The notes under the pieces were generated by a model, which worked only from the letters and a program-made list of their open reading frames with translations, was not told where the DNA came from and ran no database searches. This document shows, piece after piece, positions 19,791 through 30,472 of a DNA stretch of 64,000 nucleotides. Both the position numbers and the translations under genes were made by a program. Source of the DNA: Paragonimus westermani (Eukaryota > Platyhelminthes > Trematoda > Plagiorchiida > Troglotrematidae); contig QNGE01000888.1 of NCBI GenBank assembly GCA_008508345.1, positions 148,428-212,427 on the forward strand, given 5' to 3'. Within the stretch, counting starts at the first letter, position 1, and every line of letters begins with the position of its first letter.

Positions 19791-21713
19791 TCATCTTTGA
19801 AGCGTTGAATTTGCTTTTCAGCGTTTCCAGCTCTCTTGTCCTCTATTCCACTGGAAGGTGTTGAAGACAGTGGTAGCCTATCAATTGTTGTAACGCACAA
19901 GCAACGACATGACCAAGGACGCAACCGAAAACAATGGCCATTCTATCAAGCTTATGGCAACTACTATGCTACACCGTATTATATACTTGCCAAGCCGTTG
20001 AAAGGAAACAACGAGGTGAATCAGTATAATACTATCCATATATAAATATACGAAAATGCGGAACTCACCATCGATTGCTGAGTCACTACTGACAAATTGC
20101 GAGAGTTATAAATTTCACTAGCATCACGGAGTGATTGATCGTTTAATAGTCCACAGTTGGGGTCCGGGGGATCACGTGGAGGGGCAGCATGAGCTCCGTC
20201 AGCTGCCGCACCTTTGATAGAAAAGGAACCATTTGAAGAACTTTGAAGCGTAGAGCACTGCCCAAGACCGCCACGCAAAGGGTATGCAGTAATGACATTT
20301 GTGACATCTATAAATAAAACAAGTTCTCCAACGTAAATATCCCTAGATCTATGTCGACGGTGAGCTATCTTTTTAGTAGATGTGTACGATCGAACAAACC
20401 AAAGATACGAATTGAACAAACGTATCGAAATCTTGTAATTCGAACGCTAATAATTTACCACTGGTGATTTAGCGTAATTAAATAAGTAACATGTAGTGGC
20501 GGCTTCAATTTTGTTTATTCGGACGGCCGGGTTAGAGGTTAAGGACTGTCTTCCAGGTCCAAAGAACTTCAGGAAAATGACTGGAAGGTTTGCATTTTTT
20601 ATGGTACTGCGTGACGACATCAAATTAACGGTGCTCTTTTACCTTGAATGTGAATTTACTGAGTAAACAACTAATCCAACGGAAGAGATGTCCGAACTGA
20701 GGCAATTAAAACAAGAGCCCGTCGGTGCAGACGGCAGTGAAAGCGTGTCAAATGATACCAAGGAAGAAATTTGTTGTAGATAATCGATGATATTTGTCAA
20801 AAATGAGAAATAAGAAATTCTATAATGTCATGGTATAAAACTCCTCAGGGTGGTTAACGCAATCTGTATCGATAAACTGTTGTATCGTAAGTCAGAACGC
20901 AGCACAAATAAAGACAAATTTGGGATCAGCCTTCTAAAAACAAATCACACATACCTCAATAAATTCAACATTTCTCATCATTTCGATCATTTCTTTCTCT
21001 GCCGTTGCCTTCGGATTATCCGTCCTCCATGATTTATTAACTGCAAAACATCCATGTGTCATTTTTCTGAGTCGTTATGACCTCAGGGATATGGTTGCAA
21101 GTTTTGATCAAATCGACTAGGGGAAAATTAGAATGGCCGGAGGTTCTTTAACGCAACACGTTGGACGACTATGGGTTACCAAATTACACGGTGTCAGTAC
21201 ATTCATTCAAATGACTAGCCAGTTATTTGCTAGATATTTACATATCCGCCCCACGTACTCTGCCATTTGGTCACCCTCATTCTCCTCATTTCAGACTGAA
21301 CGTAACAAAATGGATGTCCATCAGACATATCGGATCAAATACTCCATCTTCCGGGGCGACAAGACTAATGTCAAGAAATACTAGCATTTCCAATGCTGGT
21401 GCTGAGTCTTATTCCTCCTCGGCGTATTTGACGACAGAGTGGTAAGAGACTATGACCATCTTGAAGAACTCAGGGTGCATCGAGACTGTTAGCCCAAAGG
21501 CTTCAGCGAGTATGAAGGACAGAAAACGTGAAACCAAAACCTGTGTCTTACATAATCCCGAACATTTTAGGCGAAAACTACAATCTTCAGAATATGTTTA
21601 TTGGAAGGATGATGGTGTTGTATATCATGCTTACTTTCAAAGTGATGTGAAATACTATCAACTACAATTAGCATTAATGCATCACAAAAGCTTCAACGCG
21701 AGTTGAATGGACT
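19791..21713. other. Unrecognised insert or spacer between two BEL/Pao fragments
   Basis: About 1.9 kb without a family motif. Frames of 107 codons (+, ending 19864) and 132 codons (-, 20021-20419) are of chance length. Because BEL/Pao sequence ends before it and starts again after it on the same strand, it may be an unknown insertion, or the two fragments may be unrelated copies. Confidence 0.4.
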
Positions 21714-22145
21714 GTCGACAATAAGCCACTCTTGCCTGTTTATTATGATCCAGATAATCCACAGCTGTTTCGTCCCGGTGATTTGCTTTTGTTCCACCAG
21801 AATATAGTTCTGACTACGGTTGAGATGATATCGCATGAACGTTACACCAAGGGCTGGGGATAAACAGAACGCCTATCTTGTGTTTTTAAAACGATAGCGG
21901 AGTGAACATCTACCCCAGTTACAGGCTACAATTAAATGGTTGAAGCCTTCACACAACCTTCAGGTGGGCGATGTAGTTTTTCAAGAAAAGGCATCCGGAG
22001 TTGTTTGGCCGTATGGTGTAATCACCGAGGTATTTCCTGGCGTCAGTTAGAACTCTAGATGGCAATCTAAGACGGGGCATCAAATCACGTTGTTTCCTAG
22101 AATCGTCTGCAGAGTAACACGAAGTTGCTACACGTGAAACATAAG
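21714..22145 (+). pseudogene. Second BEL/Pao fragment: integrase C-terminal domain
   Basis: Starting near 21725 the frame reads L-P-V-Y-Y-D-P-D-N-P-Q-L-F-R-P-G-D-L-L-L-F, then R-Y-T-K-G-W (about 21840-21860). In other frames come P-Q-L-Q-A-T-I-K-W-L-K-P-S-H-N-L and Q-V-G-D-V-V-F (about 21915-21985), then W-P-Y-G-V-I-T-E-V-F-P-G. This is the BEL/Pao integrase C-terminal domain (DUF5641 type). It starts with its own copy of the x-P-G-D-L-L-L stretch, which the first element already has as L-T-P-R-K-L near 19770, so it is probably a separate copy. Confidence 0.75.
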
Positions 22146-22533
22146 GCACAGATTCCTCCGTCGAACCGGTCAGTCACTGTTATTCCCATTGCCACCTTGA
22201 GTTTTGAAAACCAGCCGGTTTTTGGGACCCAGCGTTAAGGTCTGTTGCGTTATTTCCGAGACTGCTGTGGTTCGTTTAATACATGCTAAAAGGTGACCGT
22301 AAGTTGTTTTATTTTTCCTAAATACACTGCATTAGTCATCATCATTCTGTACTGCAACCGTTTTTCTACTCATATGCAGTCTGAGCCTTGTAAGTTTCTG
22401 ACTGACAAAGTTAGATATTTTCCTTTCCTCATTTGTTCTTGAGTAACTTGTAGTTCTTATCATTTCCGATGTGAAAACAGTCGATTGTCCCGACCGAACC
22501 AATGATCACCTGTTTCAGTAAGCTTTGATTCAT

Positions 22534-22749
22534 TTAATCGCCCCCTATTTCTGAGCGGTTTTTAATCAACGTTATTGTTTCACGGGCACACACTTTGTTA
22601 AGTTTTCCAGGATTTTTAACGTTCGAGGTGAGATACTCATATTTCTTGCGTACTTCTATACTTTGCACTGTATTAAATCCAGTTTTTGCGGATGCCTTTT
22701 CGTTAGTCGTTTCCTGCCGTTGGATAGTGTGAAAGTGTGATGGTTCCAA
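22534..22749 (-). pseudogene. Conserved unknown coding motif Z, copy 1
   Basis: The 71-codon - strand frame contains N-E-K-A-S-A-K-T-G-F-N, then Y-L-T-S-N-V-K-N-P-G-K-L-N-K-V-C-A-R-E-T. A + strand frame at 29856-30083 contains N-Q-K-A-I-A-K-T-G-F-K and L-I-S-S-V-K-N-P-Q-K-L-N-K-E-C-A-R-P-T with identical spacing. Protein-level conservation across many silent changes means this was coding when the copies separated. I do not recognise the family. It may be an exon duplicate or part of an unnamed transposon ORF. The frame ends at a stop near 22534. Confidence 0.6.
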
Positions 22750-25049
22750 AAATATAGAAATGAAGTAATTAAATTAGCTCGATCCCAGAGCTGGTTCTGA
22801 GACAGTAGTAATAACACCCGTACTGAGCAAACCAAGAATTTTTCTCCCCAGCAAAATTGTTCAGCTTATTATGAACAATGCAATTAAACAACAGTAATGA
22901 GAAATAGGTTTGTTGATAATCACTACAGAAAACCATTCACCGGATCATCAGATTATGCGTAACTCAATGTGAACTTGATCTGTCAGTGTACAATTCAATA
23001 GCCAACTTGATTTCAGTTGAAACCGCTCAACATAATAATACCTAATCGGTTCTCATGATCGAAAACCGAGCTGTAATGGAAATCACGATTCAGCATGTCT
23101 ATTTCTGTGCACTGATACCGACCCTGGAAAACAGTATACAGAAAAGACAAGTCAAGCTAGGGAAGCTGAAAGCGCGTATAATGCGAGTTACTACTTGATG
23201 AAAACAAAAGTAGACAAAAATCAAAAACCATTAGCAATGTAAAATGGAGTGCGACTATCAGAAATGCTATCTCATATAATCGCTACGTAGCTCTCTGCCT
23301 TAATTCTTCGTTACTGTAAAGAAGGAAGGAAAATGGATGTCTTTTTTCTGATCACAGCAGCAGGTTAATACACATAAAGTGTCACGACATGGGGTAGGAA
23401 ATGCCAAATTTCGGGGACAGCCGGTTGAGAATGGCCGCCGCGCTGGTTTGATACCTCTATCTCTATCGCAGTGAGCTGTCCAAATTTAAAATCGCCTGAG
23501 ATAAAAGAGGGTTGGTGTGTAGTACTATGCGATAGGTATCTGGGATTTTTTTCTCCAAGCAGCGCGTTCGGGCATCTGAAAGTGTGAAAAACCAAACCAA
23601 AGTACCCGCAAGACCGGTAAAAAGAAGTAACTTAATTCGCGGAGCTAGCTAGCTTCTTGCTTTTTGGTTTGTATGCCCAAATTTTCTCAGCTTTATGCTA
23701 CAGGAAAACTTTGTTTAATGAGTTACTCACCGCACAACAAAATTACTTCAATGCGACAACTAAATGCACGAAGGAGGTGGACCTTAGAGAGCCTTCAGCA
23801 CAACCGTATGCCAGCCGTTAAGAAGAACGAATATCAACCGAGACTCCAGTCGACCTTCAGAACTCAAACGAGCAATAAACTTGTCGAGCGGCGTTCCGAA
23901 CAGCAGTGGCTCAAGCGTTGTTATCCTACGGAATTTAGCCTACGGCGGTAAAGACGATGCAGATTTATTATATAACCACCATCAAACCAGCGATACCCAT
24001 GCCAACACATCAACCTCGGAGTTATTGTCCTGTAATAAGTTCATATTCACAAGGTAATATGAACAGGTGAGGTGCAACGAGCTCAGGATTTTGGGAAGTC
24101 TAAGGTGATCACGTTGCAGAGTGCGGTTTCTGCAGGGAGTGTTACCACACCAGCTGTACCGGAATCACAACGAATTAGTACTCAGCATTAGAACAAAGCG
24201 ACCTCAAATTCATTTGTATGTAATGTGGCCTTGGAAGTATATTCCTCAATTTAAGTTGTAAGGGTGTACCCAGTTCGAGCAACCTGCAGAAGGTGGTAGG
24301 TGCCAGTGACACACGAATCACAAAAATCACTGGAGATAGCTTTTGCAATTCGGAAACTCTTTGCATGAGATGTTGACGTCGTCAGTCATCCGGCAGCACA
24401 AAACGCTGGTCATTATCACTGAGCTTTGTGCCACATGCTCAACGTTGAAAGCCACCAAGGAAGCCATAAAACTCTCGGAACATTCAGTGTGGTGTGTGGC
24501 AACAGCTTTCAGATATAAAGATGAACGAGGTAATAGCCTGATAATGTGGGGGAACCTGAACAATAGAAAGCGACCCTTTGATGCTCACTAAGCAAATACT
24601 TCCAATCCTGAAAACTAATTTTTACGGCTACATTGACCGTAATAACCAGCTGAAATCCAAGGCTTTAAAAGTTGTAGTGGTAACCCCATTGTAGGCACTG
24701 AGTCAAGATGAAGATATCTGAGGAACAAGTGACCTGAATGGTCGCTTTCCTGGAGTCGAAATCTTGCTCCCAGCTAAATCCGTTTGAGGGCGAAGTTAAG
24801 GTCTTCACTCTGTGAAACAAAGCCTATTCCAGTTCCTGAGACCCTTTCACAATTTTCCGAGGTTTCTGATACAGGGTACATCGAAGGAACTAGTAGTGAC
24901 GACCCGGGTAAACTCACACACAGTGTGCTGGCCGAAAAAGCACGTTCTTGGCAAGCATCTTGTTAAAGGCGCGGTCAAAGAATGCCACGTAAAAAGACGC
25001 ATTTCCCAGATATCGTCAATACAGACCACAATCGCGGAAAGGGGTGCAA
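22750..25049. other. No recognisable gene
   Basis: Short frames only. A 95-codon basic frame (23664-23951, +) has no motif I know. No repeat shared with other parts of the window was identified. Confidence 0.45.
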
Positions 25050-25295
25050 AATGCAACCCGGCCTTTTCTACTCTGATTCCCTTAAAACTTACCGACCAAC
25101 TTTGGAACAACGTAGGGACACCAAGGGACAGCGTTCGTCTGACGTAGGGGTTCTAACAGCGGTCCTATAAGAGAAGATAACGTAAACAAGCATGAGTCAA
25201 GGGCCCAGTAAGCCACTCACAAGACATACACAAACAAAAACTAAAACGGCGCCAACAACATAGCAACACGCTCTGTTACAGGGGCACTCGAACAA
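25050..25295 (+). repeat. Unclassified interspersed repeat X, copy 2
   Basis: Aligns with 12100-12356 (reversed) and 42980-43190. The copy keeps the coding-like frame F-Y-S-D-S, then L-E-Q-R-R-D-T-K-G-Q-R-S-S-D-V-G before a stop at about 25168. The second half keeps ACTAAAACGGCGCCAACAAC, shared almost exactly with copy 3. Confidence 0.75.
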
Positions 25296-26613
25296 TAACC
25301 ACCAAAAGTGTTTATGTAGAGCGGTATCAAACGTGACACTCAAATATGTCATGTCATGCAAAGGTTTAGTTACATTCACTTCCTCAAACCTACCCTACTT
25401 GCACGGAGGTTGTCACCGTGGTGCTGAAACAGGAAAGGAGTTGCGACCACTGGGAAACGCCTCAAAAGGAGAGTCGGCAGGAGGAAGCCTACATAGCCTA
25501 ATTACCGCCACTAACTCCTGTTTCCAGTGCTATGGAGGAATAACTCTATTCTTCAGCCGATTGACGTTTCCCTTCTGGGATTAACCGATGATGAGATGGC
25601 CCTAAGTTGTATCTGTACTAAACACCTAACCTGATAATTAAACTCCCAGGACCAAGACTGATGGTACACGATAAGCATCCTCACCGTGGGGCTGTCAGGA
25701 AAATGTGGCTAATACTAGAGATCAATGGTAACGAACTTCAAATTATTTGTTATTCAGTATACCATGAGTATTGTAAAATAGGTTGTATGGGCGTGTTCTC
25801 TACCTACGTTAGTCCTAAGTTGCCTTCCCCGTTTTTACTCGGCGACAACATTCCCTAATGTGCGGTATTATGTGGTTACAAATAAAGCTCCTTATCCACG
25901 ACTAGCTGTTGTTGGGAGTTATCTTCGGCTCACATTCGATCTTACCCTCAGACAAAAAGACTCTTCTGTCACATTTGAGTGAATTTATCTCCAACCGGCA
26001 TTCCTCTCATTTGTTTATCATGGAGCTCCGGAAGATACCTTTGATTGAGCTTTGCCGTTCATCGTGCGAAGTCTGCGAATAGAGGCAGTCCAGGGCAAAT
26101 CACCTTTTGCTGGATGTCGCAATCACAAACCAAATTTTCCACATCGATCAGGTTGGTATTGAGGCTGCCTTAGGCCATATTGATCACTTTTTCCCAGACT
26201 CCGACTGCCTCTGCTACTGAGATTCTTCAAACCGTCTGTTGGTCTGTATTTAATAACTGTCTGTTTCCAGTGACGACTGCCGCGTATTTGATGGAAAATC
26301 AGCCGACACATTCTCTGTCTTCATTTCTTCCTTTCTGGTTGATCCCTTCATTTTACACTAGAAATCTCTTTGGGAGAGTTTGCGAGCTTTTCTGACAAAG
26401 ACTAACACGACCACTAGAATTATGCGTGCGACAAATCATCTCTGCCACGAACTTAAACCTTAATGCATTACGAAATGCTAATGTTTTTCGCTGGTTGAAA
26501 CTTATTCTCGCGTAGTTTCTTTATCCTTACTTCCCACTAGTGGACCTTTGTTAATGTGTATCCTGGTTTCATTTGCGCTTGATCGCTCCAACATTACGGG
26601 ATTGTTGCGTTTG
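25296..26613. other. No recognisable gene
   Basis: Chance-length frames on both strands. I see no transposon domain or RNA gene. Confidence 0.45.
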
Positions 26614-26691
26614 CCCATGTAGCACACTCTCCACCGGCATATGCCGGTATCCCACGGCTTTCTACCAGCAATGGGTAAATGTTAAAAATAA
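26614..26691 (+). repeat. Repeat Y, copy 1, with 16-bp palindrome
   Basis: About 78 bp starting CCCATGTAGC and ending GTTAAAAATAA match the reverse complement of 28864-28944 at roughly three positions in four. The core holds the perfect palindrome ACCGGCATATGCCGGT (26633-26648), which is imperfect in the other copy. The match may extend another 80-90 bp at lower identity. Class unknown. Confidence 0.65.
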
Positions 26692-27189
26692 GTATCTCAG
26701 CAATTCATTATTGCGAAAGTAAAGGTCCACCCACTTTGCTTTCAAAACCTCCCGATGATTTTCAGTAAATTCAATGATTTTTATTTAAACGCAATTGCGG
26801 ACATTCTCTGATTACTGCGCTGTCTTGATCCCTAAGATAGATGTGGAAAAAGATGGATGGTTTTGTTGATACGCATAAGTATATACACGATCAACTTGTT
26901 TTGCGCATATCGCTAAAATATATAGGATGATTACTTTCAGTGTGTTATTTTACTTTCCTTCTGCCTTAAGTCTTTACGGAGATACAAATGTTCAAACACA
27001 CCCACGAAACCTGTATTATTATGGTACACGTTCGAACGTTTTCTCTCACTCAGTTTGCAATAATATTTTTGTACCTTAGCATCTTATTGATAAGAAACTC
27101 GCCAATACGACCGTCTTTTGTTTTGGACTCGGATAGACTGCTCAACGGGCCCGGAATTTACTGACGCTAGCTGTATTGCAGAGACGACT
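26692..27189. other. No recognisable gene
   Basis: A+T-rich sequence between repeat Y and the protease relic, without an open frame of note. Confidence 0.5.
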
Positions 27190-27359
27190 ATCCTGAAGCC
27201 AGCCTATTGAAAGACGTTGCAAGTAGACTAAGCGTGAGTCGAAAAACTACTAGACGTCTGGAACTAACGGGTGGTCGCAAACATTCCTTCATTGTTGACA
27301 CTGGTAGTGTTGGGTGATTTATTTCGGCTGATAGTATGAAACGGCTGAAACCTTCCGCT
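27190..27359 (+). pseudogene. Retroelement aspartic protease relic, DTG intact
   Basis: The + frame reads H-S-F-I-V-D-T-G-S-V-G-D-F-I-S with the catalytic D-T-G at 27297-27305, then S-M-K-R-L-K-P-S-A up to the LTR insertion site. The order hydrophobic-D-T-G-S plus F-I-S and L-K-P is that of a Ty3/gypsy-type protease different from the CsRn1-like one at 665. Little more of this element can be recognised on either side. Confidence 0.55.
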
Positions 27360-27647
27360 TGTAGCGACTATAATAAATAATATTTCGATAGTCGCATTCA
27401 TCTGTATCGTTTTGATGATTTCGGTTTTTCACCTACTTTTGTTTTAGTCAAGCTATCCATTTTGTAACATCCCTTCCGGGGGTAAAATCACAACTCGCTA
27501 GCTTGACGTGTTTCTCTGTACGCTCTATTTTCCAGGGTCGACACTAATACAATGGGGTCAACGCGTTGATTCTTTGTTTTCCCATTGTCGATCGGTTATC
27601 GATAGTGAATGTTGACTGGGTATTATTTTGTTGGATCAGTTCAAACA
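27360..27647 (+). repeat. Solo LTR, family A, copy 3, with CGCT target duplication
   Basis: The 288-bp segment starts TGTAGCGACTATAATAA and ends GTTCAAACA. CGCT occurs directly before (27356-27359) and after (27648-27651). It aligns throughout with copies 1 and 2 and lacks about ten bases around position 120 of the LTR. It entered the protease relic described at 27190. The hairpin-forming first 35 bases are kept. Confidence 0.92.
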
Positions 27648-27651
27648 CGCT

Positions 27652-28863
27652 GACTTGAAGGTACTATTGGGCACGTTTTACCTATCTTCCACAAAGTTAA
27701 CTTTCACTAGCCCAAGTAGCAAACTAGGGTCGTGTCCACTCAGGTAACGGTGGGTAATGGGAAGAATTGGTGAGCAACGCATTTTCAGCCATTCTGTAAT
27801 TGGTGATTTCGCTGAAAACAATTTCAGTACTTATTCCGGACACTATCGAAGTTTCCCAAACTACCTAACTAGTTTGCAAAAGAAATGTGCGAAAGTAGGA
27901 CGGATTATGTTTTATTTTTCCACGCTGTTATCCACTGAGAATGTCCATGTATTCCGCTGCCAAATTTGCCCACCAGAACAGCCAAATCCTATTCACCATC
28001 AACCCGATTTTTAATACAACACCTACGAAAATTGAGGACAGAGAATGGAGTAGAATGAATAATGAGAATCAAGGAAAATTTGCAAGGATGAGTTAGAAAC
28101 GGAACGTTTCGGTAAATATTTGGGACAGAGCAAAAGTGAGGCACAGCAATTTCATAATTTTCTTTGTAAGCGTTTGCAGAACCAAGGAAACCTAAGACGG
28201 CCGGGTAGGAATTATGCAACCGATAAACAATGAGTACATAGTTGACACGCGAAATCAACGTGAAAGCAAACGAATAACAAGACAAAACGACAATGCGGCA
28301 GAATGGCAAGCGGGTGATTCGCGTGGGTCTTACGTTCGAGTGTGTGGGTTGCTTGTTCGTATCCATACTCGTTGTAAACAAACAAACTACAAATGGTAAT
28401 CGTGACCTTAACATAGTTAGCAGGATACAGTTAGAGTTGCAGCACACTATCTTCACTAGACATTTGCTAGTTCATATCGGGTAACTTGAATATGTCCTTC
28501 TGAACTTGTACGAAATTTCAACATGAACCATAATACTACAAATTTTATGGGTGTGTATGGAATTCCTGTCCTCCGTAAATATCCGAGTTAGAGAAAAATA
28601 ATACAGTAGTCTATAAGTACTTTCTGTAAATTTTATGCAGGAATGTACAAAACAGGTTAATCGCATCCATATACTTGAGCACAAACAAAAACGTCCAAAC
28701 TTCTCCACATGTACCTCAGGAGTCGCGACCGCAAAGTCATTAGAAAACATCTGGAATTATGACGGGGCTTGAGAAAAAGTCAGTAAACTTAGTGGAAATA
28801 ATGATGCACTTTTAAAAGTAAGATCAACTGACTTTCACTTGTGCCACAGCAAGTTAATGGGTT
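27652..28863. other. No recognisable gene
   Basis: A 155-codon frame on the - strand (27989-28456) is the longest here, but its content is unfamiliar and its length is within chance expectation for the window. No repeat match was found. Confidence 0.4.
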
Positions 28864-28944
28864 TATTAATTCCAACATTTTACCCATTGTCCGTCCAAAT
28901 CCGCAGGATACCGGCGTATGCTGGTGGGCAGTGCGCTACATGAG
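28864..28944 (-). repeat. Repeat Y, copy 2, inverted relative to copy 1
   Basis: The reverse complement reads CTCATGTAGCGCACTGCCC and onward, matching 26614-26691. The palindrome of copy 1 reads here ACCGGCGTATGCTGGT, with two changes. The two copies face each other 2.2 kb apart. Confidence 0.65.
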
Positions 28945-29855
28945 TACAGATGTATAGTCCGTCACTTATACAAGACCACTTTCTGTCATTAATTCTAGTT
29001 CGTCTATTATTGGTCTCAAGCACAAAAGGATTTTGTAGGTCTCTTTTGCGTTGTCCGTTGAATCTTCTGAGACGAATAATTCCGTTCCTGAATTTCAGAT
29101 TTGGGTTAATTCATTGTAGAACTATCTACGATCGAACTGGCACAGACAAGGATTCCCGAGCGTGTGAAAACGAAGCAGCCTGATCGCCACAAAAATCCGG
29201 ACTTTCATACGAACTGCGGTGGGTGTGGTGATTTTAAATTACAACCAAACACTTTGCGTTGTTGTCGCTGTAATGCAACAATAAATACGTTGTACGTAAT
29301 ACCGATAACGTTACGATTTCGTTGGTTAACGTGTTTGGTATTAGTACTGCGCAGAAACTAATTCCGGGTTTGAGCTGAGTACATCTCCGACCACTGATGC
29401 TTATTGCAAACCACCACAACAATACACTCTCACCTTAACTGCCTTAATGTATGTCAGATCTGAGTTCGTTGAAGCCTACTTATGCCATACTCAGCGGATA
29501 ACAGTCTAATCAACAAGTTGAAGGCTCTCGCAGATGAGATGTTTAAAATTTTAACTCAAATCTAGATATATCGGCAACTGCCGCCGTTCTTCCATCGCTA
29601 CTTTAACCCTCTAAGTTAACAACGGTCTTTAGGTTTGGATAAAAAAGATGGGAATCAGTATAAACAAAAAGGCTCCGAAGTTCGTGAGGCCAACTGTGAT
29701 GGTTCCAGAAACACAGAAATGAAGCGACTGACTTAGCCAAAGCCTAGTGCTAGTTTTATTGAATTGTTTGCTGGCGATTCAAATTCCCACCGAGTTACAC
29801 GCAATCTGTTTATCCAATAAATCATCGCCTTACTAGCCAGTGACAGAGAAGATAA

Positions 29856-30083
29856 TCTAGCTTTGGAACGGCTAATCAGAAAGCGATCGCGAAAACTGGA
29901 TTTAAGATGGTGATGATTGAATCGGTTTACACGAGAATTGAATCTCTCATCTCGAGTGTGAAAAATCCTCAGAAATTGAACAAAGAATGTGCCCGTCCAA
30001 CAAATTCAACAAGTATGCACCGTTCAGTAATGGGGGACGATAAAACAGAATTGATATCACTGAAAAAAGTGTTCAGTGGTTAG
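29856..30083 (+). pseudogene. Conserved unknown coding motif Z, copy 2
   Basis: The 75-codon + frame matches the - strand frame at 22534-22749: N-Q-K-A-I-A-K-T-G-F-K, then R-I-E-S-L-I-S-S-V-K-N-P-Q-K-L-N-K-E-C-A-R. The homologous part is about 29871-30010. A short block TGATGGTTCCA(A/G)AAA near 29697 also recurs at 22738, but in the other orientation relative to the motif, so the neighbourhood has been rearranged. Function unknown. Confidence 0.6.
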
Positions 30084-30472
30084 GTTGGAGTAAAATGACT
30101 GTTCGCGCATCGAGAAATAATAAGTAGTATAAGTACACTACAGTAGCTTAAGCTACTGAAAAAATATAGAAGAGGAATTTCCAATTTACGTATTTAGAAA
30201 TTTACAGTACTCAGAGTGAATAAGAGTCGGGGAAAAGTTTGCAGAAGCAGGGGCGAGAATAAAGATGATTAATGCAGTTTAGGTTCAAGGAAGATGATAA
30301 ACCATAAGACCACTTTTTCAGCACTAATCAAACAAAGCACAACCATCTCAAAAGTGATGCAACAGACCATCACAAAATCAATAAGTTTGGAGTTAATGGT
30401 ACTAACACCTTGAACTTGCGCAATTCAGACAGTTATGTCTCAAAGGTAACCGTACATCTTCTTATCGGTGAT

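Noticed and set aside
27989..28456. 155-codon - strand frame as a gene
   Set aside because: Length is near the chance maximum, composition is unremarkable, and there is no start context or domain.
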